In this document: in pieces, positions 1 to 9,251 of the stretch
Layout of the letters: each line of letters begins with the position of its first letter
Numbering within the stretch: position 1 is the stretch's first letter
Source of the DNA: Pseudomicrostroma phylloplanum
Taxonomy: Eukaryota; Basidiomycota; Exobasidiomycetes; Microstromatales
DNA: 64,000 bases
Assembly: GCA_039545275.1 (NCBI GenBank)
Contig: BCHS01000015.1
Coordinates: 316,764-380,763 of the forward strand
Reading direction: 5' to 3'
Position numbers and translations under genes: made by a program
The notes under the pieces: model-generated
Databases searched by the model: none
Told to the model about the DNA's origin: nothing
What the model saw: only the letters and a program-made list of their open reading frames with translations

Positions 1-1
1 A

Positions 2-3000
2 CAATCTCTGAATACCAGGCTGGCACAACAGGGCGTGAATGTGCAGGTGCCGCTGCCACAGAGTGGGACTGCACAAGGAGCAGCCAATCTCATAGGGGGC
101 GTCTTCAAGAGGCTTGGAGGAATAGCAGGAGCAGCATTGGCAGGGCCGACGGGTGATTGGCCGAACAACGATGCCTCCGGAGCTCCACCAGGTACGGACA
201 GTCAATCCCAGCAGACCACCTCGCCAGCGACCGCTTCTCTGCAGAACGTTGCTGCCAGACAGCAGCATGCGCAGACATCATCGCCTACTGCAAGCAGAAA
301 CGGCGACGCGGCTCGCTCAATTACAACCACAGATGGCTCAGCTTCATCTACCTCTTCCACCCTCTCTGCTTCCTCCGGCCTCCCGGCCCCATCTTCTTCA
401 GCTGAGCCTCTGAAGCGGGTCCAGTTCACAGTCTCGAAGATGTCGGTCATCTACCCCATATCAAATGCAATAGCCCCAGGCGACGAAGATGAGACTCGCA
501 GGAGGATCGAGCTTCTTCACCGACAGACGATGAAGGAGAGGAAAGGCAGGGCATGGACACCGAACGAGCTTGAAGCTCTGTATCGGCAATGTTGCAAGAT
601 ACGAGAAGAGTTCCCGCTCAAGAAGATGCGCCTCGTCTTTGAGGAGGCAGCTCAGCAGACGCCTCCCGCCCTCAAGACTCTCGACTTGTCCTTCCTGCCG
701 CTGGATAGACAAGCTATAGATCCTTTGGCAGATTTCTTGAGCGTAGATTTTGGGCTGGAGAAGCTCCTCTTGGAGAATTGTGGGCTGAGCGATGATGGAG
801 TCAAGGCGCTCTTGCACGGGCTGCTCATCTCCGGGACGTTGCCAAATCTAAGCTTGGCCAGTAATCGCAAGATCAAGTATCAAGGCTGGCGTTACGTTGC
901 CATTTTCATGCGGAGAGCGAGAGCGCTGAGGTATTTAGACTTGAGCGAGAATCCCATCAACCGAGCTAGTCTGGAGCACATCGCCGAAGCGATTCGAAAG
1001 CCAGAGGAAGCTGTCACGAAACAGCCAAAGGTCAAGGGAGACGGCCCGACGACTGAACCTGTCGAATCAGACGCCGCTTCGTCTTTGCGGACATCCGATG
1101 ACTTTGACGAAGATGGAGAGCCGCTGATGCCGCCGGCTGCTCTACTTCGCCACTCGTCGGACGAAGACAAGGGTCCCCTCACCTCTGCCATCATCTCCTT
1201 GCGGCTCGAAAATTGCGGACTGAAAGGTCCTCCGCTCAATCTGTTGGGACAGGCAGTACGTACCTCGGATGTCAAGCACCTGAGTCTGAGGCGCAACCGC
1301 ATCAATCAAATCGGAGCAGTCGCCTTGGCCATCATGCTCAAAGACTATCCGGAAACATCTTCGACGATCGAGGAGCAGCATGTCTCTGGTCTTCGGAACG
1401 GCAATGGCGAGTCAGATGCTGGAGCTGAACGCAACAGTCGATTGAGCGGCTCAACATCGTCTGTCAGCCATCGAAGCTATTCACCATCGCCTTCTGATGG
1501 GCCTTCCATCACTTCGAGCCCAGCTGGGGGAATGACTGCCAGGAGGATGCCAGTGGCCCGAGACGCCATCGATATCGATCAGCAATTGACTCGCTCCGAA
1601 GAAGAGACTATTCGGATGACAAAGGACCCAGCACTCACAGAAGCAGAAGCCATTGCGCTGTATCAAGCAAAGAGAGCAAAGAAGATTCTCGCCGGTCTGC
1701 CGAGGGTCGGCAACCTCCTGACTCTTGATCTCAAGAGCAATGACATCAGGGGAGGTGTCACTTACCTTGCACAAGTGTTGAGAAAAAATCGCACGCTACG
1801 AGTACTCAACCTGAGCGACAATGGCATCGAGATGGGCGGTCTTGTTGCGCTTGCTGAAGCTCTGAAGTACAACTCGACGCTGGAGACCCTCGATCTCAGC
1901 CACAATCCTTGCTCGGGTCCTGGGCTAGGAGGAATCACTACTCTGCGTACTGCGTTTGCCCTCAATTCGAACCTGAAGCGACTCTTCCTGAATGACACAG
2001 ATCTTTCCTCGGAGGGCGCAATCGCGCTAGCCGAGTTCCTCCCCGAGGCAAAGTCTCTCATCCATCTCGACCTCACAGAGAACTTCGACATCGACGTGGC
2101 AGGCGTAATGGCGCTCGCCGTCAGCGTCAAGTTGAACAAGTCTCTGCGTTGCCTCGACCTGAACATCCCACCCAACGATGCCGACTTTGCCCGTCTGAGC
2201 CAAGAGATCCTCCAGAGCTGCATCCGCAACACGCAGGCGGCGCAGAAGAAGGCCACGCTCAAGGGACTGAAACAGCCCATTGCTGCTCCCATCTACAAGT
2301 CCGTCGTGGCGCGGGCGGCAAAGGAGAAGGACGAGCGGCAAAAGGCAATGAGGGCTACCAAGGCTGCTGAGCAAGGCTCCACGGTAGAATACAGCAAGCT
2401 CGTCGAGGCGGCCCAGGAGTGCAAGGTTGTCCTGCAGGACTTGCTCAGGGGAGAGGAGAAGAGGAGGAAAGAGGCGGTGCCTGATCAGGCGCAGACGGAA
2501 CCTCCCTCAAAGGTGTTTGTGGACGATCTCGTCACTCAGGCACAAAAGTTGCGGACGAGATTGAGCAAGGCTGCCGCTGGCATGGAAGAGGGCGAGCTTC
2601 TGGCGCAGGCACTGCAGGTCAATGATGAGCTGCAGGAAGTCGCCAGTCGCCTCATCGTCTTCTACCGCGAGACTGCCAGTGCACGATCACCGACATTGTC
2701 GGGCAGTCGCCGTGACGCTGCGGCTATGTCTGGCCAAGAATCTGCCGAGGCTGGATCCTCCTCCTTTTCCATTGGCGACGGCGATGACGATGACGAAGTC
2801 GAAACCGAGCATGAACCTGGTCAACTCACCTCCTCTCTCGCCGGCATGTCCCTCGTCGGCAGCAATCCTGCAAGTCCGGGCCTGGTAGCAGAGAAGGAGG
2901 AACAAGTCGGCGAGCAAGACGACTCGCTGGACAATCCAGAGGAGATCAAGGCACGGAACATGGTCGATGAGGAGGGAGAGATCTTCCGTCGAGCGAGGAG

Positions 3001-3469
3001 TTTGGGTGTGGGAGATGAGGAAGAAGACGAGGAAGAAGAAGACGAAGAAGAAGATGGGAGCGCACAAGCGGGTGACAATGCCGAGGTCGACGAGAGAGGC
3101 GCAACCGCTGCTTCTTCAGCCGAAAATGCCGCCTCCAGCTCCACTTCGGGTTCAACAGGCTCGCTACCTATCTCTACCACGTCCACATCCTCTTCCTCAA
3201 CTCGCCAACCCTCGGACGCATCCACTCCTCCCCTCTCCCGGCCCACGCCCCGGCGGCGTCGCTCGACCTCATCGAGCAGTCTAAGCAGCAGCGGTGCCTC
3301 TGATTCGACGGCCGCCGCCCTCGGCCTCGTGCGAGACGACGAAGAGCGGGTGGACGATCTGCCTGGGGAGGAGCTTAGGCGGAGGTTGCTGGAGGTGGAC
3401 GTGCCTGCTAGGGGCAGTAGCCCGCGACCGGGGACGGGGATCGGGGCCGGGGCGGGAGGCAGTACGTGA
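2..3469 (+). CDS. PPP1R37-like leucine-rich-repeat protein (5' partial)
   Basis: The reading frame is open to the left edge of the window, so the N-terminus lies outside; the first possible start inside the frame is only a GTG at 35. About 1155 codons are present. A low-complexity N-terminal part is followed by a KRVQF motif near residue 127 from position 35, which fits the RVxF docking motif for protein phosphatase 1. Ribonuclease-inhibitor-type leucine-rich repeats follow in two blocks (roughly residues 210-430 and 560-730), with repeats such as LRVLNLSDNGI and LETLDLSHNP. The C-terminus is Ser-rich and strongly acidic (a run of D/E near position 3020). Repeat type, order and the PP1 motif match metazoan PPP1R37, a PP1 regulatory subunit; that function is inferred for the fungal protein. 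It converges on the next gene, with 250 nt between their stops. Confidence 0.75.
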   Translation, partial: QSLNTRLAQQGVNVQVPLPQSGTAQGAANLIGGVFKRLGGIAGAALAGPTGDWPNNDASGAPPGTDSQSQQTTSPATASLQNVAARQQHAQTSSPTASRNGDAARSITTTDGSASSTSSTLSASSGLPAPSSSAEPLKRVQFTVSKMSVIYPISNAIAPGDEDETRRRIELLHRQTMKERKGRAWTPNELEALYRQCCKIREEFPLKKMRLVFEEAAQQTPPALKTLDLSFLPLDRQAIDPLADFLSVDFGLEKLLLENCGLSDDGVKALLHGLLISGTLPNLSLASNRKIKYQGWRYVAIFMRRARALRYLDLSENPINRASLEHIAEAIRKPEEAVTKQPKVKGDGPTTEPVESDAASSLRTSDDFDEDGEPLMPPAALLRHSSDEDKGPLTSAIISLRLENCGLKGPPLNLLGQAVRTSDVKHLSLRRNRINQIGAVALAIMLKDYPETSSTIEEQHVSGLRNGNGESDAGAERNSRLSGSTSSVSHRSYSPSPSDGPSITSSPAGGMTARRMPVARDAIDIDQQLTRSEEETIRMTKDPALTEAEAIALYQAKRAKKILAGLPRVGNLLTLDLKSNDIRGGVTYLAQVLRKNRTLRVLNLSDNGIEMGGLVALAEALKYNSTLETLDLSHNPCSGPGLGGITTLRTAFALNSNLKRLFLNDTDLSSEGAIALAEFLPEAKSLIHLDLTENFDIDVAGVMALAVSVKLNKSLRCLDLNIPPNDADFARLSQEILQSCIRNTQAAQKKATLKGLKQPIAAPIYKSVVARAAKEKDERQKAMRATKAAEQGSTVEYSKLVEAAQECKVVLQDLLRGEEKRRKEAVPDQAQTEPPSKVFVDDLVTQAQKLRTRLSKAAAGMEEGELLAQALQVNDELQEVASRLIVFYRETASARSPTLSGSRRDAAAMSGQESAEAGSSSFSIGDGDDDDEVETEHEPGQLTSSLAGMSLVGSNPASPGLVAEKEEQVGEQDDSLDNPEEIKARNMVDEEGEIFRRARSLGVGDEEEDEEEEDEEEDGSAQAGDNAEVDERGATAASSAENAASSSTSGSTGSLPISTTSTSSSSTRQPSDASTPPLSRPTPRRRRSTSSSSLSSSGASDSTAAALGLVRDDEERVDDLPGEELRRRLLEVDVPARGSSPRPGTGIGAGAGGST

Positions 3470-3719
3470 GATGGATACATACCGAGAAACGTCAGTAAAG
3501 AAGAAGAGGAGGGCAGGGATAGAATATGGCGCAGAGATACCATTATCGCATTGCAATATTACATCTATCAGATACCATACTGAGCACAGACACGTCACGC
3601 ATCGATTTCAGTCAGTGTGCACGATCCGAGTGATGTATGGCTACAAAGATCTATTGCAGAAACATGCACACGTTCCTTCTTCGCCTTCCACTCATCTACG
3701 ACTTCTACTCCCCCTCCCC

Positions 3720-4877
3720 CTAGCTCGTCGTGGTCTCACTCTTACCTCCCTCCTCTGCCTCTCCAGCACCAGCAGCTCCCCTCGCAGCCTGAGCTCCATG
3801 GAAGATCGTGCTCGTGCCAAGGGTAACATCCACCAGCGCTCCTCCCGCATTCGACGCACTCTGTCCCACCTCCTTTGCAAGCTTGGCCGCTTCCTCGCCA
3901 GCATTGTGCTGCACAAAGCGAGGCGCTTCAGTCGTGGCGGTGTTGTATAGCGAGGAAGCCCCGGAGGAGGCCCCGTTGAAGGCGTCGGAGAGGGCGTCGC
4001 GGGTGTTTGGCATCACGCGGGAGTCGCTCGGCGGTTGTTGCCCCTCTGTACCGCCGCTGGTCGAAGCCGACGACCCACCTCCGAAGCTGCCTGCAAGACT
4101 CTGGTACGCCGAGCCGAGGGCACCTCCAGCAGCTGTGGCCAGACCGGCCATGGCCTCGGCAGCAGTCTGCGTAGCGCCGCTGAGGGCTTGGCTACCCTTC
4201 AGCACTCCCTCAGAGGTACGATGGCTGGTCCTGCTAAACTTCCACGCCCCCTCTCCCGCTCCATCTGCCGAAGTGGTAGATATGTGCGATCGGCTGGCCT
4301 GGGAGAGAGATGAGGAGAGGGACGCCCCCGTCTCGGTTGCCGAGGAGCCCAACTCGTCCCCTGCTGCTCGTACGCCAGAGAGAAGCAGCGAACGGGCAAT
4401 GAGGGCGTCTTCGAAGGTGTCCCGCGCCGAGACGACTTCCGGGGTGGAAAGAGGCGGGAAGACTAGTCGCACCCATGTCTTGGATTGTGAGTCTCCCGCG
4501 GCCTCGGTTGAAGACGAAGGGACAGAAGAGGCCGGGGCAGAGGCGCTGCTTTCTACAGGCGGCAGCGGTAGGTCAAAGGTGTACCATGTCTCCTCGTCTG
4601 CGTGCGTGCCGAAGATGGTGTGCGCATAGAGGGGGAAGACGACCTTTTCTCCTACGCGCACAAGCAGAATGGGCTCCGAGGTGGCGGTAGCTGCCGCAGA
4701 CGCAGTAGCTGGTGTGCTGGTGGGATCCGAAGTAGAGGTCGAGGAGCTGGTGCTGGAGCTGACCTCTTCCAGTCGCAGCTGCCCGTAGGCGAGCGGGACA
4801 GGCTCGGAACCGATGAGCTGCGCTACGGTCACGTCTGGCACGACGGCCAGTGCTGATGTTGTGGGTGGTAGTGTCAT
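3720..4877 (-). CDS. Senescence/spartin-domain protein
   Basis: Single-exon gene of 385 residues. The N-terminal part (about residues 70-150) holds a conserved-looking block with LLVRVGEKVVFPLYAHTIF and a later FPPLSTPEVVSARDTFEDAL, as seen at the start of the plant senescence/animal spartin domain. After a Ser/Thr-rich linker, residues 200-370 are rich in small residues (WKFSRTSHRTSEGVLKGSQA and then Ala/Gly helices), matching the helical, membrane-associating half of that domain. Family members act at lipid droplets and endosomal membranes in animals; the role here is inferred. No signal peptide or classical transmembrane segment is visible. Start chosen at the first ATG in frame. Alternative: an unrelated low-complexity protein, since motif conservation is modest. 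Confidence 0.5.
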   Translation of the reverse strand: MTLPPTTSALAVVPDVTVAQLIGSEPVPLAYGQLRLEEVSSSTSSSTSTSDPTSTPATASAAATATSEPILLVRVGEKVVFPLYAHTIFGTHADEETWYTFDLPLPPVESSASAPASSVPSSSTEAAGDSQSKTWVRLVFPPLSTPEVVSARDTFEDALIARSLLLSGVRAAGDELGSSATETGASLSSSLSQASRSHISTTSADGAGEGAWKFSRTSHRTSEGVLKGSQALSGATQTAAEAMAGLATAAGGALGSAYQSLAGSFGGGSSASTSGGTEGQQPPSDSRVMPNTRDALSDAFNGASSGASSLYNTATTEAPRFVQHNAGEEAAKLAKEVGQSASNAGGALVDVTLGTSTIFHGAQAARGAAGAGEAEEGGKSETTTS

Positions 4878-5117
4878 CTTGTGGGTAGATGTACGATGGT
4901 ATGATGGTAGTGCTAATGAAGAGAGGGAGCGATCGGGATGCGGGGACAGCGAGCGAGATGCAGATGCATTGACGGATGGCAGGCGGGACTTGGCATGTGG
5001 AGGCGGAACGCTTAAACCTTGTGAGCCTGCTACGGAATGCTTTCCGACACGCTGACATCAGATGCGATACTATGATACATGAGTGACCAATGGTATGAGA
5101 CGAGGGACGCTGCGCTT

Positions 5118-7069
5118 TCAGTGAGCCTGAGTAGCGGCGCTTTCCCCCTCGGGCAACAGGAGGGTACCGGGATTCATGAATCCCGTTGGATCCAGCATGT
5201 TCTTGATGCTCCTCAGCAACTGCACCGTGCCGGGGCCAAGCTCACGCTCCTGGAAGGGGTAAATCAGCAGGCTTACTCCTCTGTCAGTCAAGCTCGGGGA
5301 CACAATTGCTGCGATCGTACAGGGCCACTTACTAGGTATTCCCGCTTGCCCCTCCCTACGCCGTGCTCGCCTGTGGCCGTTCCTCCGAGGTCTTGCGCTA
5401 GGTGCACCATCTGCGTGCCGAGCAGGGAAGCGAAAGTCAGCTGCCAGCTCATCATCCACCATTCAATCCGGCTGCTTCCTGATCTCTGACTCACTCTGTG
5501 CACCACGTCCTTAGCCCTGGCAAATTCCTCCTTGTCCCCGTCCTTGTACACGATCAGCGCATGGAAATTACCATCCCCAACATGACTGACAATCGGCGCG
5601 ACGAGGTTGCTCCTTGCCAGATCCTCCTTGACCTGCTTCATATAGTCCGGCAATCGTGCAATGGGCACACAGCAGTCGGTAGTCCAGCAACGAGCTCCCT
5701 CGCCTCGGTACTGCATCGCGGACCAGAGGGCCACTTTGCGCGATTCCCACAGGGCTTCCACTTCGGCTTCGTCCCGAGAGGTTCGCAGAGTGGACAGGTC
5801 GGCGCCGTGCTCTGCCACCAGTTTCCGTGTCAGCCGCTGGTCCTCACTGGTGTGCACGTCTGACCCGCTGAACTTGATGAAAAGCGAGGGGCGTTCTGCG
5901 TGCGGCGGGTCGGGCTTGGAGGCGAAGTTGATTGCCTTGAGCATCACATCGTCGAGTAGCTCTATGGCCGTTACACCTACACCGTGGTTGAGAATGGCTT
6001 GAGAGGCGCGACAGGCTTGGTCCACCGAGTCGAATGCCACAGTCACTACGCTCTCTTTGAGGCGAGGCACCAACCGCAGGGTCACCTCGGTGATGACGCC
6101 CAGGGTACCCTCTGAGCCGAGGAAGAGCTTTGTGAGATCAGGCCCTACGGACGACTTGCGGGCGTCAGACCTCGTCTTGATGACCTCTCCCGATGGCAAA
6201 ACCACCGTGACATTGAGAATCAGGTCTCCTTTCATAGTCCCGTATCTCACTGCTCCTGTCCCACTGCCCCCTGTCGCGAGCATACCGCCAAAAGCCGACC
6301 CCGGTCCAGGATCCACAGGCCAGAAGAGCTTGGACCCCCGCATCTTCAGATCCTCGTTCAGGTCTTGCCAGCCCAGCCCCGGCTGCACACGGACGTACCC
6401 GCTCTCCTCATCGTGCTCAAGAAGAGCATCCATCCTCTCAAAGGCCAGCGAGATGGTCGGGATCGTCTCCCCCGTCTTGGGATCCTTGGGAGCGTACCAA
6501 TGCGCCTCGAGACATGTTCCGCCAGCAAAGGGAACAAGCGCAATGTTGTTCTCCCTAGCGATGTTCACGACTGCTACCACATCGTCTGTACACGTCGGGA
6601 AGACGACCACCGAGGGTAGAGAAGCGTCGTGCTGACACCAGAGGGAAAAGCCCTTGGCCTCTAAGTCAGTGGGCTCCGTAGAGACGCAGTCTTGTTCGTC
6701 CGCAAAATGCTGCTTGAGCTGTGAGAGCGCCTGAGAGAAGTTCGAGGAGGCTGGTGGGGCTGGAGGTGATTTCTGAGCTCCTGCTTCCAGCTGAAGAGGC
6801 GATGCAACGAGGTACCCCCCGACCGCGCCGGCGAGCAGAGCCAAGGAGATACCGAGGGCTGCTCTGCTTCCACTAGACTGGCTCGATGATGACGCTGCTG
6901 AGGTATCCCCTCCAGATGAAGCAAAGGACCGAGTGTGAGCCCTGTCAAGAGACCGCAAAGGCGGAGCTAGCAAGTGTCCAGAGCGAGAAGATCTGTAGAC
7001 CGATGTGCCTGCCCTACTGAGAGATGTGGCAACCCTCGCTGTCGAGCTAGAAGAAGCGAACGCGATCAT
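5118..7069 (-). CDS. DLD1: D-lactate dehydrogenase (cytochrome), mitochondrial
   Basis: Three exons: 7069-5495, 5410-5333 and 5249-5118, separated by introns of 84 nt (5411-5494) and 83 nt (5250-5332), both GT-AG and both phase 0. The spliced protein has 593 residues. It starts with a Ser/Arg-rich mitochondrial presequence and a hydrophobic segment (ALGISLALLAGAVGGYLVA), as in inner-membrane flavoproteins. The FAD-binding PCMH fold shows VPFAGGTCLEAHWYAP and DPGPGSAFGGMLATGGSGTG; the C-terminal substrate domain shows VSHVGDGNFHALIVY and GGTATGEHGVGRGKREYL. The last motif is only completed by splicing exons 2 and 3. It oxidises D-lactate and passes electrons to cytochrome c in the intermembrane space, feeding pyruvate into metabolism. 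Identity is strong; the exact paralogue (DLD1 or DLD2-like) is less certain, but the anchor favours DLD1. Confidence 0.93.
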
Positions 7070-7495
7070 CTTGCAAGCGAGTGCAGAGCTGGCACAGGGG
7101 TACTAGATCAGTATGGGACAGAGAAAGCAAGAAGAAGGGAAGAGATTGGCAGCGAAAGGAGGGGGAGCAGAAGGAGAAGGTGGCGGCCGGCAGTCGCGGG
7201 TCTCTGTCTCAAAGAAATGCGGGGTAAAAGTTCGCCGGGGGCCGGCGTGGCGGGGACAGCCTTCGCGGTCTTCCTCGATGGACTAGTAGCAAGGATAGTT
7301 CAGGGCGACCTGACGCTTCCATCGAGGTGGTGACATGGTATGATTGTGTGGGACGGTATGTGACAAAAGTTCTGACCGGCAATGTGGCTGTGGAAAAGCA
7401 CACAACCACCTCCTCTAGTCTACTGGCGAATCTATTCGAGAACTCACTGCTCCTCCCCTCCCCTCCCCGACCTCTCTCTGCTCTCCCTCCTCTCC
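7070..7495. other. Intergenic, D-lactate dehydrogenase promoter side
   Basis: Lies upstream of D-lactate dehydrogenase and downstream of the HIT gene (both minus strand). Purine-rich tracts occur near 7110-7190. I see no gene or RNA in it. Confidence 0.6.
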
Positions 7496-8606
7496 TCAAG
7501 CAGTCACCTTCCCAACAGTCACTCTCTTTCCGCTCTGCAAGATAGTCTTGGCCTGTTCCGCCTCGACGAACCAGCTGTACCCTTTCAACAAGGGCGGCTT
7601 TGCCTCCAGTTTCGCAGGGGCCACAGGGAACTCCATACGGCCGAGGGTGCTGAGGGGTTCGACGAGGCAGTGTAGGTGCAGGTGCGAGACGGAGGTGAGC
7701 GGCGGGACGTGGAAGCCGAGACGACGCTTAGACTGTGTTGAGAGGGATGAGGGAGGTTGCTGGCTTTCGAGGAGGTCGAGGGCTTGGGTGCCGACGTCCA
7801 CGAGGCGTTGTACTAAGGAGGACAGGAGACAGCAAGTGACGTGTAGTCAGCCAGACTGTCATACTCTCCGCGCTCGCCTCTATAGAGTCTTGTATGTCCG
7901 CTGCCCTCGTACACTCACCCATAGCAGCTCCCTCTACCCCCTGCAGCGCCTTAACATCCTTGACATGCACCCTCGGCACCGCGAGCAGATGCAGCACGCC
8001 CTTTGGAGAGCGATCACGGAACACGACCGTGTCCTCGTTCTCCAGCACCACCTTGAAGGGCGAAGTGGGGTCGCTCATGGGCGGGATATTGCAGAAGATG
8101 CAAGGGCGACCAGAGGATGAAGCACCGTTCGCGCCCGTGCCTGTGCCGGTGCTGGTGGAGGGGTCGAGGAGAGCACCGGTACCGTCCGCCGTGGAGTCTT
8201 GTGCTTTATTGTGAGCATTTCCCCCGGCGAACCCGAAGCAGGACTTGAGGAAGGTCAAGGGAGCCATCCTGTACTTGATCTTCTGCGCCGTAAGGTATCC
8301 AGCAAGCACAAGGATCAGGAGAAGAAGAGCGGTACCCTTGCGACGTCGTAGAAGATCGAGCCCCTGCCTAGCTCTAGCTCCAACTCCAGACAGCCTCTTG
8401 CGAAGAGCTACAGCGCAGAGCTCTCTCCACCAGCTAAGATATCTAGCACCAGCACCAGAGCCCTGCTTGTCGATTACCCTCCGTCTCTTGGAGGAAGAAG
8501 TGGCAGCTGCAAAGAGAAGCTCCAGATGGAGGAGCGCTTCGGACCTTGAGAAGGGATCGCCGTGCTCGACGACGGAAAGGGCTTCTTCGGGAGGGGCACT
8601 GTCCAT
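7496..8606 (-). CDS. Membrane-anchored HIT-domain protein (HINT3-like)
   Basis: Two exons, 8606-7919 and 7812-7496, with a 106-nt intron (7813-7918) in phase 1; 334 residues. Residues 1-90 are basic and Ser-rich, then GTALLLLILVLAGYLTA forms one transmembrane helix near residues 93-110. The HIT fold begins at a CxxC (CIFCNIPPM, near residue 155) and contains FRDRSPKGVLHLLAVPRVHV; the histidine triad HLHLH lies at 273-277, encoded by exon 2. HIT enzymes hydrolyse nucleoside phosphoramidates or adenylates; the HINT3/aprataxin-like branch is suggested by the insert between the two halves. The N-terminal helix would tether it to a membrane. A downstream ATG near 8268 would give a soluble form without the anchor and cannot be excluded as the start. 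Confidence 0.8.
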
Positions 8607-9251
8607 GCACGAAGAGGCTTCTCCTCGCTTGCTGACGTCGCAGATCGATCAAAGTGAAGAGTCAAGAGCAGAGAGTACGAGAGAAGGTGACGAGGGGGAG
8701 TCGGACGAGACCTTGCCCTTATAGGGCGACGCAGACCGGCTCAGCATCCCCGGTGCCGTGATGCCAAGAAGCAAAGGGCGGCGGTCTACCCCTGTCCCTG
8801 ACCCGACGTCTCCCAATCACCACCCGTCGTCGTCGTCGGGCCGGACCGCTTGTGAAGTTCCATCATACGTCCGGGCCGACTTCCTCCGTTCAGACGATAC
8901 AGACACTCTTTCTTCTTTTTGTGGGGAATCATGTTGAATGTCATTCAAGAGAGTACAAATGTGACCGAGACCGATGATGATGATGAAAAACCTATAAAAG
9001 TGAGGGAGGGAGCACCCCCTTCCCAAGCAAGCAAGAAATGACGACTGGAAGAGAAGCCCAAAGTGAGCTTCCCTTTCAGTAAATGTGAAACAGTAAGGAT
9101 CGTGAACAAGGACACCGTGAACTAAGACGAGAATGCTGAGAGAGACAACGTTAAAACAGGGACGCCAATGACCCGTTGAGGGTCGTCAGGCTTTTGGGTG
9201 GGACGGGCAAGGCGAGCGTTGCGCACAAGGCTGTCAGGCGAGGTGACCGCT
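8607..9251. other. Intergenic between HIT gene and MET6
   Basis: Holds the HIT promoter and the MET6 3' region. A TATAAAAG lies on the plus strand at 8993-9000, pointing toward MET6 antisense. No gene could be supported. Confidence 0.6.
8993..9000 (+). promoter_or_regulatory. TATA-like box on plus strand
   Basis: TATAAAAG, 38 nt before an ATG at 9038. No sense-strand gene is known downstream; it could be chance or drive an antisense transcript over MET6. Confidence 0.25.
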
